From: Stentor roeselii
Lineage: Eukaryota > Ciliophora > Heterotrichea > Heterotrichida > Stentoridae
Assembly: GCA_006503475.1 (NCBI GenBank)
Contig: RSEH01000006.1
Location: forward strand, 1 to 64,000
Length of the DNA stretch: 64,000 nucleotides
Direction: 5' to 3'
Part shown: positions 1-12,146 of the stretch, piece by piece
Numbering within the stretch: position 1 is the first letter of the stretch
Layout: each line of letters begins with the position of its first letter
Notes under the pieces: generated by a model
Databases searched by the model: none
What the model was told of the DNA's origin: nothing
Seen by the model: the letters and a program-made list of their open reading frames with translations, nothing else
Translations under genes and position numbers: made by a program

Positions 1-235
1 TTTGCTCTTTTATATTCCAGATTTTAACCGTTTTGTCTCGTGATCCAGTTGCCAGATAATTTCCATCAGGAGAGTAACAACAGCAATATATGCACTTTGA
101 ATATCCATTGAGAGTAAACTCTTCTCTTTGCTCTTTTATATTCCAGATTTTAACCTTTTTGTCATATGATCCAGTTGCCAGATAATTACCATCAGGAGAG
201 TAAGAACAGCAATGTACCCAAGCTGAATGTCCTCC
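1..235. repeat. 126-bp tandem repeat encoding WD40 blades
   Basis: The unit beginning TTTGCTCTTTTATATTCCAG at position 1 recurs at 127, a shift of exactly 126 bp or 42 codons. The first 80 or so bases of the two copies differ at only a handful of sites. The repeat lies inside the coding frame and matches the length of one WD40 blade. Confidence 0.8.
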
Positions 236-406
236 TTTTTGAAAGACTTTCATCGGCCATGAATATATTTTTTCGTTATATTCTGAATACCTTTTAAAGT
301 ACTTATATATCTTCTTTTTAAGTTTAGCTCCTTTACTGTCATCATAATCTCCAGGAATTTTGCAAATTTCTTCTCTCGCTTCTCTGCCAGAGCCAGATTT
401 CGCCAT
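1..406 (-). CDS. WD40-repeat protein, N-terminal part
   Basis: The minus-strand frame opens at ATG (404-406), reads MAKSGSGREAREE and runs 135 codons without a stop to the window edge, so the C-terminal part is missing. After about 60 charged residues come two WD40 blades, each with the pattern YSPDGNYLATGS then DKxVKIWNIKEQ, which is the usual GH/DG...WD-type signature. WD40 propellers are protein-interaction scaffolds; no specific partner can be read from this fragment. The two blades are nearly identical at the DNA level with a 126-bp period, suggesting recent repeat duplication. A protein with more blades to the left is expected. The family call is firm, the specific function unknown. Confidence 0.85.
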   Translation of the reverse strand, partial: MAKSGSGREAREEICKIPGDYDDSKGAKLKKKIYKYFKRYSEYNEKIYSWPMKVFQKGGHSAWVHCCSYSPDGNYLATGSYDKKVKIWNIKEQREEFTLNGYSKCIYCCCYSPDGNYLATGSRDKTVKIWNIKEQ

Positions 407-3400
407 TTATAGACTTAGATTTTTAAGCAAAATTATACTTTTAATAGTTTTTTCTAAAATTCTATCAAAAGTTCTTATTATCTATCTTCTGTTGTAATAC
501 TAGTTAAATACTCTTCTAAATTCAATAAATAAAACTTCAATGTTGTTCCAAGGTAGGCAAACAATTTCAAGAGTTTACTAATTAACTCAGTTTATCTTTT
601 TAAATCAAATTTGATTTATAAAGCGAGTTTAGATTAATCTTCATTCAAATCCTCACAACAAACTTCAATATCCAAATTGTCTATCATAAATTATTCTTTT
701 AATTAATCTATAGAGGATTTGATATACTAGGATCTTATTTTCTGTTTATCATCAATTATCATCTAAGTATCGATTAGTTTACTATGATCAGCCTCTTCAT
801 CTGTATTAGAAAATTTGATGAGAAACTTGAAGGACAATTTTTTATCTTTGAATTTTTCTGTGATGTTAATAGCACTAGTTTTCCTTGTTTATGAACATGG
901 TGTGCAATTTTTATCTTTAAATTAATTGTTATAAGTTTTTATTAAAAAGCTTTAAGATTTAAATTAGAAAAATTTGTGTATTTCTCCACGTTTAGATTAA
1001 TTTTTCTAGGACTTCAGTAGGAGTTTATCGATATTCCTCAGTGTCAATTTGTTTTTTTTTGCTTTTAAACTTTTTTTTGTAGTATTGTATGATATTTTAT
1101 ATTTTCCTATACTAAATCTTGATTTTACTGGTTTTTAAATTATATATTTAATGATTTCTATTTTGTTTGTATCTGGTAATAATAATCTATTATGATATCC
1201 TATTCATTAAATGCTTATGGTATACTGAAAAAGGAACTAAAATGATTGAGTTATGATAAAAATATTATATATTATTAGTGAAATATTCATTAAAATAAAG
1301 AGTTGTAATATTGGAATGTAATGAAAATTCCTCATTGATTTACACTTAAAATTAATCTACAAATATAATAAACCATTAGAAGATAATCATCAATAAAATT
1401 CAACTGAATTTATTGGTAATATAGGTATACAATATTGATAAGATTTAGACACATAAAGATTATCTGGTAATGAATTCAGCTAAAATACAAAGAAAAATCA
1501 TACGATATTGTTAAATAAAGAATTAAAATTACATCATCAATTATTTAAATATAGATCAAGACTAAACAGAACAAAAATAAATTATCAACAAAATGATTAA
1601 TCCAAAATTACAGTTTAGAATAAATGAATAATTAAAGATTTTTCAAAGCCGTTGAGCGTTATAAACTCAAAGATAAGTATGTGAAAATTCAAACTCGTGA
1701 TACTTCCAAAAACCAGGACTCGTATTTAAGAAATACAAACTTTTACTTTGTTTATGGATTATATATGAAGAAATAATTAAAAAAACATAATAAAAATAAA
1801 ATTCATAAATCGAAAATGTAATTATAAGTTTCTAATCATTACAAAAAGTTGAATTTTTGAACATCTAAACAAAACTATCATTATCTCTATAATTTATTGA
1901 TACAAATATTTATTTCTGATAGGATAAGACAAATGTTTACCATTTAGATTTTGGAATTAGTTTTTCAGAAAAATATATTAGAGTGAAGTTGAAAAATTTT
2001 GTAAAGAATTTTAATTTTGAAAGGATAAAAGTAGTTTTTCAAAAATTCTAATCTGGAAACTTAACAAAGTGAATATGATGTTAATCAGATAATTTTTTGA
2101 TTCTTTTTTACTTACATCAAAAATTATCTCAGAACATGAAATTAAATTTTTTTTTTAATTGATTAAATGCATGGTTATATGTTGAAATAGTTTAGCAAGA
2201 TTATGGAAAGATCGAAACACGGAGTGCATCTATGGACAGGGGTTATTAGTTTATGTTAAAAGATTAGTATTTAAAAAAAATTATCTGAGTTTTCCTTCTT
2301 CTTAAATTATAGTCTTATATCAAGATAAACTAAAATTTGTTAAATATTATTAAAGGAAACTGCGATGATTAAAGGATAATAAATGAAATCTATGTTACTT
2401 TCTAATGGTTGTTTGATATAATTGATTCTTACTTTATTTAATAATTTATAATGAAGCAAGTTTACTAAAATTGTCAATAGGTCAATTAGTCTGCCAATAA
2501 GTACTCAACACAAAGTATTAAAACTTGCAATCTCTAGATGCTTCCATAGGATACAATCTCAAAAAATTCGAAATAGTTTCAAAGCAGAGAATTGAAAAAC
2601 AGCTGTGACCAAAGTCTTGGAATATGATTAGGCTTGAGATTGACTGATTTTCGTTCGAAATATCAAGGCTGATTCACATGAAAACATATATTATCATATT
2701 ACTGAAAAGAAAATAATTAACCCTCATGGTAAAATCTTATCTTTGAGATTTGAATGGTCAAGCAGCAGAAGTCGATTAAAACTTATAAGATATTTCACTC
2801 TTTTTTATGGACTTGATAAACGATTTGGAATTCTTGGAATGTTTGAATCAACAACTTTGTAGCTTTAACCGGCTTATCTTGATGCAGTTACCTCGTGAAT
2901 CTTAAAATCTTTTATGAAATTTCTCGGTTACATCATGACACAATGTTTGGAACTTCGAGCAGAAAAAATTTTGAAAAAGTAGCCTCAATATCTATATACT
3001 ATAATTCAATTGATTCATTACTATTTTTTACTCAGAAAATTAAAGATAACTTTCTTATTTTGAACAAAATACAAAAATAATCTCTTTTAAAAGAATCATT
3101 ATAAAAAAACTTGAAGAAACTCTTGCCATTTAATAGAAAATTATTTGAAGAGCATAAGTTTTTAATTTATCGTAATAAAGCACGATTCGAGAAACTTCCT
3201 CGTTTTGAATTGAATATAGACTAGAGCGATCCAAAGATTTTTTTAATATTTTTAATACTTAAAGTTGATTAATTCAAATTCAAGTCTTAATAGTTTGATC
3301 TATTTTTTTAAATAAATCAACTTTAATACTAAAGGAAAAGAAATCAGAAACTCACTTAATTACTCTTCCATAACCACTCAAGCAAGAGTGACTAAATTCC

Positions 3401-4274
3401 TTCAATTGAATTTTCAATTTTCCTTTAGGTTTGAAAATCAGTATGAAATTTATAAATTTAAAGACGTAAGCCAATCAACTTTTAGTTATTTTCTTATTTC
3501 ACAATAAAATTATAGCCTGATCAAATATTGAATTTTGCTCAACAATCATGGTGATTATGCTTAATTCAACTTAGACTCTAGATTAAGTACAGTTATAATC
3601 GAATAGGTAGCAGCTCCTCTGCAACAATAATATCGCTTACAAAATCTCATTAAAAGTTCAACCAAGTTGCAGTGATTTTATTCTTTTTAAGTTGATCATG
3701 ACCTAACTTTAAATTTTGTATTGAATTTGTCTATATACTAGGCCTTTTGTGTATGGCCTTTCACTCTTCAAGAGAGACTTGTATATTTACTTCTTTTGAA
3801 ATATGCACTTTTTTCCTTAGTTTTAAATTAATTGCCCTGATCAATAACACAAGAGTAAAATTTTCTACAACTGGTTATATTAAGAGAAATATCCTTCTAT
3901 ATTACAAAATTATTATTTCATATCTGTAATAAAATTCATTTACTTAACTATCTAATTATCTATAATCTAGAAGAGTAAGCCTCAAACCTTTCGCAAGATC
4001 TGGATTAAGTAGCTTCTTCTGAACATTTTAAAGTTTTAAAAACTATATCTTATATTTATAATTTTCTAATAAGGTAGAGTCATTCTTCAGAGAAAGGTAT
4101 TGTTCATTTGCGTTATTAACTCGGGATTTACTTTGACACAACTTTAATCAATTAAATTATTAATTCTAACAATTCCGTAGTGGGAATATAAATCCTCTAG
4201 CAGCATTTCAATTAAATAAATCATTTTTAAAGTATTTCAAACAAACTAAATCGAAAATATAGACATTTATAATT
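407..4274. other. AT-rich gene-poor interval
   Basis: Nearly 3.9 kb without a gene I can support. Stops are frequent in all six frames. The longest open runs (for example 2644-2859) are not longer than expected by chance in DNA this AT-rich. Two short frames near 2895 and 3747 begin at GTG or TTG rather than ATG. No tRNA, repeat array or transposon was recognised. Confidence 0.6.
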
Positions 4275-6281
4275 ATGAGTGCTTTAGTTACACCAGATTA
4301 TTCCGCAAAGCCAAGGAAAAACTCTGCTTCAAATAACAAAAATATACAAATTGTAAAGAATACACCTGATAGATTGAATAAAAGTTCAGAAATCATGAAA
4401 AATGATAATTCTTATAATGAAGACATACAGAAAAGCCAAGCAAAAATCACTTCACCTGCTAAAACTACCTCTAACAAATCAAAAAATCATTATAATCATC
4501 AGTATCAAGACAAAGTTATAATTCTACCAAATTCTGCTTCTTCTCATCAAGAATATACTCCAGTTGCACGAAAGGATATTTCAAATGAAAAGCTTTCACA
4601 AAAAAATGCTAATCTTCGTGCGACAACTCCCAAAAAAGCTTCAGAAATAAAAAAAAATAAAATAACTCAAAATGAACGTCCTAATTCAGCCCCGAATAGT
4701 TCGAAGCCCATCTTTTTTAATGAACGATCTAATCAAGAAAGTACTTTAAAATGTTTTTTTTGTGGAAAAACAAATAATCCTCAACAATTATGTGAATTGC
4801 ATAAAATCTGTTATGGTTGTAAAAATTTCAAAAAAATTATAAAAAAATCAAAAGCCAAATGTCCTAACTGTGAAAAAGTTCTGCTCTCTTTGAATAGTGA
4901 AGAGGAAAAACATGAAAAAAACATAAAAATAATGAAATACATGAAAAATGAAGTACCTTTTCAAGTCCAGGACTTCTTTTTACATAATAATTTAAGCCCT
5001 AACGCTTCAAAACCTCTAAAGATTGAAAAAAATGATGAATACAGTTCAGATAATTTATCATCACCAATCTATCAAAAAATTATTAAAAGTGGCGCATTCA
5101 AAAGAGAAGCTCAATCAAACCAAATGAATAAATATTACAAACCAAAAGATACTTCAGAATCAAAGACATATGGTCCATGCAAATTAACTAGCGACCATCA
5201 TACCTCTAAGTTCAAGCAATCAAATAATTGCAATGAAGATACTTGTTTCAGCTGCCGATCCTTTCTTGGAACAAATAAAATAAAATTATCCACATGTAAA
5301 GTCCACAGCTACTGTGATAAATGCTCCATTAATCCTGAAAACATTAATGATATTCAACAACAGTGTAAAAATTGCTTCAAGGATTTCAATCCAGAATTTA
5401 AAAAACTGAAGAACTTAAGATATCAAAGCGTGCCACCCTATCAGTTCTCTGATTTAGATTCAATTTCTGAAAAAAATCAACTTGAAAACCATTCAAATGA
5501 AATTGAAGGCATATCACAGAAACTATGGACTAATGAAAATAGCTGTATTCTATTACCCTTATCTGAAATACTCCCTGAAGAGAATAATTACCCAGAAAAT
5601 CATGCACCTTCAATGATTGCTTCTGAGAACCTTCAAAATTATGAAATTATTTTAGAAGATCCAAATGAAAATCAAGATTTTACTCAAAACCAAGAATTCC
5701 TAGTGAAAATGCAAACTAACAACTTGAATTCACTTTCATTAAATGCAGTTGAAAATCATTTAATATTAACTACTTCTAATTCAGAAATACAAGACACCCC
5801 TGGGATTAAAAATGATTTAGTACCATTTTCAGAAAGTGCTGAAAATAATTACCATCAAAAACACTGCTTAAATAGTCTTCTACCTGTTAAAAGGTTATCA
5901 TCTGAAGAAACTATCTTAATAGGTGACCTGACTGCTAAATGTATTTTTTGCGAAAGAGCAGATGAGGTCAGATCCTTCTTATGCAATCACAATATATGTG
6001 AAATATGCTTGACTTACTATTGCTGTCTCAGTATTTATTATTTCTTTAATCAGTACAAGGCAAATCCTTCAGCTACTGAACAAAATTTTAGTTATTTCTG
6101 CCCTTTGAGTGGCTGTGCTATGAAAATTTCAGTTCCAACAATAATGGTCATTCAGAATTTCAAAAAATTTATTATTAGGCAAGATATTTCTGAGAATTTT
6201 TTATTTTTTGAACAAATTATTAGGGATGCTGAGCTTTGGATACCATATTTTGATGGCTTGGCGTATCATCAAATTTGCTAA
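4275..6281 (+). CDS. Cysteine-rich zinc-binding (RING-like) protein
   Basis: A 668-residue frame starting at the first ATG. The protein is mostly polar low-complexity sequence rich in N, S, K and E, with three cysteine clusters: around residues 159-200 (CFFCGKT, CELH, CYGC, CPNC), around 323-375 (CFSC, CKVH, CDKC, CKNC) and around 557-620 (CIFCER, CNHNICEIC, then CPLSGC). Each has the paired CxxC and C/H spacing of RING-type or treble-clef zinc sites, so a ubiquitin-ligase or scaffold role is possible but unproven. Codons are more AT-rich than in the dense blocks. It is isolated, with over 2 kb of non-coding DNA on each side. No specific orthologue was recognised. Confidence 0.75.
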   Translation: MSALVTPDYSAKPRKNSASNNKNIQIVKNTPDRLNKSSEIMKNDNSYNEDIQKSQAKITSPAKTTSNKSKNHYNHQYQDKVIILPNSASSHQEYTPVARKDISNEKLSQKNANLRATTPKKASEIKKNKITQNERPNSAPNSSKPIFFNERSNQESTLKCFFCGKTNNPQQLCELHKICYGCKNFKKIIKKSKAKCPNCEKVLLSLNSEEEKHEKNIKIMKYMKNEVPFQVQDFFLHNNLSPNASKPLKIEKNDEYSSDNLSSPIYQKIIKSGAFKREAQSNQMNKYYKPKDTSESKTYGPCKLTSDHHTSKFKQSNNCNEDTCFSCRSFLGTNKIKLSTCKVHSYCDKCSINPENINDIQQQCKNCFKDFNPEFKKLKNLRYQSVPPYQFSDLDSISEKNQLENHSNEIEGISQKLWTNENSCILLPLSEILPEENNYPENHAPSMIASENLQNYEIILEDPNENQDFTQNQEFLVKMQTNNLNSLSLNAVENHLILTTSNSEIQDTPGIKNDLVPFSESAENNYHQKHCLNSLLPVKRLSSEETILIGDLTAKCIFCERADEVRSFLCNHNICEICLTYYCCLSIYYFFNQYKANPSATEQNFSYFCPLSGCAMKISVPTIMVIQNFKKFIIRQDISENFLFFEQIIRDAELWIPYFDGLAYHQIC

Positions 6282-8556
6282 TTAGAATAATTAGATTTAA
6301 GCAAATTATGAGTTTAACTTTAATGTGTTATTGAAACTAGCTAAGAGTGTGGAAATCTTATCAGACAGTAACATATTTTTCGCTATTTATTACAAAATAT
6401 AGTAAAATTATGTGAATTTAGAGTATTAAACTATTCACACCGTAGATTTTTATAAGGTGATTTAATGAAACCAATAATTAAACTAGTAAAAAATTATACT
6501 AGATGATCTTGTATGACCTAGGCCTGATAATAATTTCTGATAAAAACTTTGAAGTCATAATCACTTTTAGATGCCAGTTTGCATACTAAGTAATTTTTGG
6601 TAGTTTTTCATTAATCAATTTATAGAAATTTTTTAAAAACTTAAAATTTAATCACTAAAGAATAAACATATATAATTTATTAGTAAGAAGAGTTAAGAGC
6701 ACAAGATTTTTTTACTATGATAACTCTTTGAAAGTGCTCTTTTTGATGATTCTGATGATTCTCTTAACATTTTTATGAAAAGCATCATTTTATGCCTCTT
6801 GCTTTCTGGTATTTTTTAAGCTCAGAGTATATAAGAATGAATAAATACTTCAAGCTGATTAACGTTCTTTCATCTATCAATCTAACAATTTCCTGATTCG
6901 GCTGCTTCCAGCTACATTAATTTAAGTATTACTCTATGTGTGATACAAGAAATACTCCTCCTCTAATTGGCCTTTTAAATTAAATTTATGCTTTCATAAT
7001 CTAGTATCATTTTAAAGACAATTCCAATTTCCTGGACCTTTATCAACAATCAGATATTTTGTGCTGTGTCAAGGGTAAAGATCCTGGATCACTTGAAACT
7101 ATTTTATTTAGAATCAGATTTTTTTACTCATTCGATTGGATTTCCTACATCTTTATACTTTTAATAGCTGCTATTGTTTCTAAAAGATTAAAGTACTTAC
7201 AAGTGGAAATGAAGTGAAACTGAGAAATAAAATGAAATTTTATTCTTTGATCTTAGTAAAAATTTGCACACTGAAAACTTTTTGTAGGGACACTCAAGGA
7301 TTAATATTACAATCCTAGAATTAAATTTATCTCTTTAATTTTGTTGTTACCTGAATAATCATGATATCAAGAAATTTTTATTAGAGAAATTAATGAAGCG
7401 AAACATAATGGATCATTAGAGTTTTTAATCCTCTGAAAATATTATCGATAAAATATCATAATTATCATACTGTTCAACATTCAATGAATACTTATTTTGA
7501 ATATAATATTGCCATTAATTAAAGTATTTAAATAAGTTTAGAAAATAATTAATATATAGACAACAATTAATAAATCAATCGATCTTTAACAACTAAGCAC
7601 AAAATCCAGACTAATTTAGAATTTTTATTAAATTATACCTCAGATCTCATGAAGCACTATCAAGAGTTATAATTCTAAACTTGGAAAATACTTTTTAAAT
7701 CAACTTTAATGAATATTATTGCTTTAAATCTTTCTACGATTACATTATCTAATACCATATTACTTTAGAAACTTGAACTTACAATTTTAATTAAAAAAAA
7801 GGGCTGTAAAGTGTATGCTTATCAAAGATATTCGAGTAAGTCTTAAATAAATGAAAAGAAAATCAGAATAAGGATAAAAACATTGATACTAATACAAAAG
7901 AGTTGTAAATAAAATTGATTTAATGATTTTAGGATTATATTTGAACCATTCTTATCATGAAGGATATTTTAATTTAATCATTTTTATGGATATTAATATA
8001 TTATAATTCATGAGGTCATCAGGATATTCTTAGACAATTATAAAAAAATTCATGCCTAAAATAATGAGATTAAATAACCTCCAACAGGAATCTAACAAAG
8101 TAAAAAATTCCGATCTTCATTCAATGCCTTGAATTTCTTGATCTTGCAATGTTGCACAATCCGTATTAATTAATTTTAATAATTAGGCTATGTATTAGAA
8201 AACTTTAATTTGGTTAGTTAAAGTGATGATCGTCATACTCTTCATTATTACAAAGCCAAAGAAAAACCCTGTTAGAGTATTCTTAATAGATTTTTATTCA
8301 AACAGTAAATATGAATAATTTTAGATTGAATACGTTTGATTAGAAGTAATTATTTTTTTAAACAAATAATTAATATAAAATTTTCATTATTGGAATGAAA
8401 ATAATTTAACTTTAGATCTTAAAAAATATGCATGCTCTTCAATACAATTCGCTCCTCTTATCTCACCTAGAAACTCCAACATATAATATTTCATTTATTA
8501 ATATAAAAAATCAATAATAGACAAGCTTTAATAATAAAATCTAATTACCTAAAAAA
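6282..8556. other. AT-rich gene-poor interval
   Basis: About 2.3 kb with no supported gene. One frame from ATG 6837 runs about 120 codons with four in-frame stops, which is near chance for this composition and is not called. No RNA gene or repeat array was recognised. Confidence 0.6.
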
Positions 8557-9711
8557 TCATCCTACTATCTCATCATTCGCAAACATGACTTCGCGTCCTG
8601 GTCCAGATACCATTCCAATCCTTATAGTTCCTCTTCCATTTAGCTGCTCATTTACAATTGGTCCAGACCATTCTTCATTATTCCCATTTCTCCTCAATGT
8701 TACTCTAAACATCCCAGTCATTGCCCCATAGTTGAAATTTCCATGATAAATCCTTCCATTATTCCTGAATAAACTTCCAAGCCCATGTCTTTTATCGTTT
8801 TCAAACGAGCCTATATACTTTTCTCCATTTTCATAAGTTGTTTCGCCATGCCCATTTCTTCTATCCGAATGAAAAGAGCCAGTATACACATGCCCATCAA
8901 TATAATAGATAGTTCCTTTTCCTTGTTTCTTTCCTTCATTCCATTCGCCAAAGTATTTTGTTCCATCAGAGTAAAAGTATTCTCCATATCCATGCATCAG
9001 GTCTGACTTGAAATTTCCTCTATACCAGTCTCGAGCCCCATTCTGTGATATTTTCCAATCACAAATTCCGTAGCCCTGCTTCGAATTGCAAAACCATTCT
9101 CCAATATAAGTGTATCCTTGAGTAACCCTTGAAAACCCGACGCCATGCTTGAAGTCATTAACGAGATATCCAATATATTCTTCAGTTTGGTTAATTTTCC
9201 TAAATAACCCTGAAAGGCTGTTAAAACAATTACTACCTTCATAAGTAGCTCCATTTTGAACAAAAGTTGAGTTGTTTACTTGAGAGCTGAAATTTAAGAG
9301 AGTGCCTTTGCTAATAAAACTTGTGGTTAATAACTCTGTATAGTACCTGACTACTGTAGAACTGAATTCTTCAAATCCATGTGAACCTATTGAATCCAGA
9401 GTCAATCTCTGACTTGGTCCTGCTGTGAGCAGTAAAGTTTGCATTTCTGACAGTTTTTGATCTAGATTCTTGATTTGCTTCAGGAGTTTGCTTGATGCTT
9501 CATCGATTCGCTCGTAGATGTATTCCATGCTCTCGATTATTCTGTGCTTTATTTCTTTGAGCTTATCTCTACGTAGTTTTACGTAGATCTTTTTGGCATC
9601 CTCGCATACATTATAATGTTGCTTTGGGTGTTTGAAACAAAATCTTACTCTTTGTTGACATAGACAAGTGATGAAGTCCTCTTGAGTGCAATGCGAGGTA
9701 CAAAATTCCAT
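8557..9711 (-). CDS. MORN-repeat protein with N-terminal zinc site and coiled coil
   Basis: A 384-residue frame starting at ATG 9709-9711, directly preceded on its sense strand by AATATAA. Residues 4-37 carry a B-box-like set of cysteines and histidines (CTSHC, CLC, CFKHPKQH). Residues 45-95 look like a coiled coil. From about 150 to 370 there are seven or eight MORN repeats of the type YxGxWxxGKxxGxG, such as YFGEWNEGKKQGKG and YTGSFHSDRRNGHG. MORN proteins bind membranes or act as scaffolds at cortical and ciliary structures in protists; the B-box plus MORN arrangement suggests a scaffold. The exact partner is unknown. Confidence 0.85.
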   Translation of the reverse strand: MEFCTSHCTQEDFITCLCQQRVRFCFKHPKQHYNVCEDAKKIYVKLRRDKLKEIKHRIIESMEYIYERIDEASSKLLKQIKNLDQKLSEMQTLLLTAGPSQRLTLDSIGSHGFEEFSSTVVRYYTELLTTSFISKGTLLNFSSQVNNSTFVQNGATYEGSNCFNSLSGLFRKINQTEEYIGYLVNDFKHGVGFSRVTQGYTYIGEWFCNSKQGYGICDWKISQNGARDWYRGNFKSDLMHGYGEYFYSDGTKYFGEWNEGKKQGKGTIYYIDGHVYTGSFHSDRRNGHGETTYENGEKYIGSFENDKRHGLGSLFRNNGRIYHGNFNYGAMTGMFRVTLRRNGNNEEWSGPIVNEQLNGRGTIRIGMVSGPGREVMFANDEIVG

Positions 9712-10964
9712 TTATATTTTTATATGTCTACAATTTCAAAAATTTTTTTAGTCGAGATATAAAAATTTTGATTTATTTGAAGGAGATTTACGATTTATCA
9801 ACTCTTAAGAGATCTTTGAATGAGTATCGAATTTAAATTTAAGTATATTTTAGGATTGTAAAATTTAAAATCAAATTTTAAAGTAACAAGCTGCCTCAAA
9901 CATTCTAATGATGAAATATTAGGAGAATTCATTACTAAAAAACTAATATAGATCTTGTAAAAAATATTCCTTTAAAAATTCTGAATCTTAATTAATTTTG
10001 GATTAATTCACCTTTGATAACCTTATTCAATATAAGTAAATAGATAAGTTTTATAAATAGTTTGATGCTTTTTGGAATGGAAATTAATAAATAATATTGA
10101 ATTTTTGTACTTTTTTTCATTATTGTGAACTTTTATATCTTAGGATTCAGAGATGATTGCAAGGAATGTTCTTGTTTTACTGAAATAACAAATAGATGGA
10201 ATTTAATGCTATTTTCGCACTAGATTTTACAATCGTTTGACTTCACCTTTTATCTTACAAGCATCTTAAAGAGTGCTATTTTGTTAAAATGAACATATTG
10301 CTGTTTTGATATCAATAACCTATAAAAATATTCCTATATAAATATAGAATGAGAATTCAAATTGCTTTTGACAAATCTTCCCCCTCTAACCTAATTCTTA
10401 ATAATATTTTACCACAGGCATCCATATCTTGAATAAAAATTGTTTATTCCTTTTAGACATATGCAGTTATATCACAAATTGTTGGTTCAGTAGGAAGATA
10501 TGATGAAATATAACATTCGTGTTTATATGATTCAAATGAGAGTAAATTTGTCATCGAAAAAAGTAAATGAGTAATTTTACTGCTTTATTTGAAATCTCAA
10601 AAGGTCTTTGTAAAATACGAGATATATTTATTGATTTAATTGTGGTTAGAGCTGACCCATATATGGGCACAAGAGAGAATATCTGGATTAATCAACGAGA
10701 AAGTATTAAAACTTATTTTCATTTTGAGTATTTCTCCTCTAAAACCCAAAAGCACTATCACTTAAATCTAGAGTAAATATATCTTTCCATGATCCTTAAA
10801 GCAAGAATAATTTAAGGTCTTTCCATTGAAGTTAGAAGCAATATGACCACATTAAGTATTAAATATCAGAACTTAATTAAGATTAAAAGTTACTCTTAAG
10901 TGCCGAAAGAGCTTTCTCCAATTGAAATTAATCGTTTTTAGATAATAAACTTTATAATACCCCC
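9712..10964. other. AT-rich intergenic interval with one small ORF
   Basis: A 1.25-kb gap between divergently arranged genes. An ATG-started frame of 69 codons (10567-10776, plus) is present. It has no recognisable domain and could be chance, so it is not listed as a gene. Confidence 0.5.
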
Positions 10965-12146
10965 ATGTTCGACTACAAGTATGGTACTTCAACACAGAAG
11001 TTTAGATATCGCATCGAAGACATGTTTCCTAGAGTCCAAATCTTCCAAAATTCCTCAACAGACGCTTTAAGTCTCATAATGCGTTTTTTATCATGCTTTG
11101 AAGTGATTGACTTGAGCTTAATAAACAAAACATGGTACTCAGCCTCTTGGGACGGAGCCCTTTGGAAAGAACTGAGCAAATCATTAGGAGAGCTCGAGGC
11201 AGTCACTTTGATTCACTCATCAATCGAAAAAAAAGTGAAAGCATTTGAAACCTCAGTGCAACTTCGAATAGATGACAATGAAACCTTTCAAAAACTAACA
11301 CAATGCGTCAAATGGAAGTTGATATGTCTCACTTATCTTTACAGCTTTTGCTCGAAATGCATGGCAAGTGAAGGAAAGCTTCGTTTTTTGCCAATTCAGA
11401 AGAAAACTCTTTGCTCTAACTGCTCTAAAGACCCTCAGTTCCAAATGATTTCTCTTGAAAATGCTGAATGCGAGTACAAAGTCACAAGGGCTGAAATCGA
11501 ATCAAAGCAACTCGACGGTCTTCGCGTTCCTCACACGATAAACTCTCAGACCTACATGTGTGTCTACTACTTGAATGACATTCTCGCTATTTGCAAAGAA
11601 AAAGACAAACAAATCAAGCAGTTTCAGCACAGGTCTTGTGTTGAGGAAAGGAAAAGAACTGAAATCGTCTGGCATTTGAGAGAACTTAGTGTTTCTTTTG
11701 ATTTTATTGAAAAATACTTGAATACTGAAGGGACTCTTGCACATAATTATATGATCGGAAGGTCGAGAATGACTCCTGAAAGAGTGGCAAAGGTTCTTGT
11801 TAAAAATTTCAATGAAGATAAAGGAAATCCAGATAAAAAAGTGGAGGCTAAACAAAGAAGTGAGTCTCCGAAAGTTGTTAAGAAGGTCAGGCTGAGTGAA
11901 GATGATCGGATAGCCAGGAAAAAAGAACTTGTTGATAGACTTTTGATGATGGGACTTGATACTAGCAGGATTGACTTTAATGATACTAGTGGAATTGCTT
12001 ATTCTTATATTGTTGGGAGGACTTCAAAGGAAATTGGAGTTGTAGCTGGCTCTATTTGGAGAGATTATAAACCAATTTTCACTGGAATTACTGGAAAGAC
12101 TACTCAGAGAATCAAAGATTTGGATACTGTTAAAGAAAATGAGTAG
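10965..12146 (+). CDS. F-box-like protein
   Basis: A 393-residue frame. Residues about 32-75 resemble an F-box: a leucine and isoleucine-rich helix pair followed by the SLINKTWYSASWDGALWKEL pattern, typical of SCF ubiquitin-ligase substrate adaptors. Residues 130-150 hold paired cysteines (CSKC, then CSNC) that could bind zinc. The C-terminal 80 residues are basic and helical (RIARKKELVDRLLMMGLD). F-box proteins dock on Skp1; a substrate-binding domain is not recognised here. The upstream leader is AT-rich, and TATAATACCCCC lies just before the ATG. The F-box call is moderate; the rest is unassigned. Confidence 0.65.
   Translation: MFDYKYGTSTQKFRYRIEDMFPRVQIFQNSSTDALSLIMRFLSCFEVIDLSLINKTWYSASWDGALWKELSKSLGELEAVTLIHSSIEKKVKAFETSVQLRIDDNETFQKLTQCVKWKLICLTYLYSFCSKCMASEGKLRFLPIQKKTLCSNCSKDPQFQMISLENAECEYKVTRAEIESKQLDGLRVPHTINSQTYMCVYYLNDILAICKEKDKQIKQFQHRSCVEERKRTEIVWHLRELSVSFDFIEKYLNTEGTLAHNYMIGRSRMTPERVAKVLVKNFNEDKGNPDKKVEAKQRSESPKVVKKVRLSEDDRIARKKELVDRLLMMGLDTSRIDFNDTSGIAYSYIVGRTSKEIGVVAGSIWRDYKPIFTGITGKTTQRIKDLDTVKENE

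Noticed and set aside
2644-2859. Open run of 72 codons in the left AT-rich gap
   Set aside because: No ATG start near its beginning. In DNA this AT-rich, with thousands of open runs over six frames, several of this length are expected by chance.
3753-3929. Short plus-strand frame with hydrophobic parts
   Set aside because: Under 60 codons, no domain and in a region of chance open runs.
6837-7217. Frame of about 120 codons with only four in-frame stops, protein-like by eye
   Set aside because: The stop count is not far enough below the chance level, no intron fits the stops, and other frames of the same DNA look equally protein-like.
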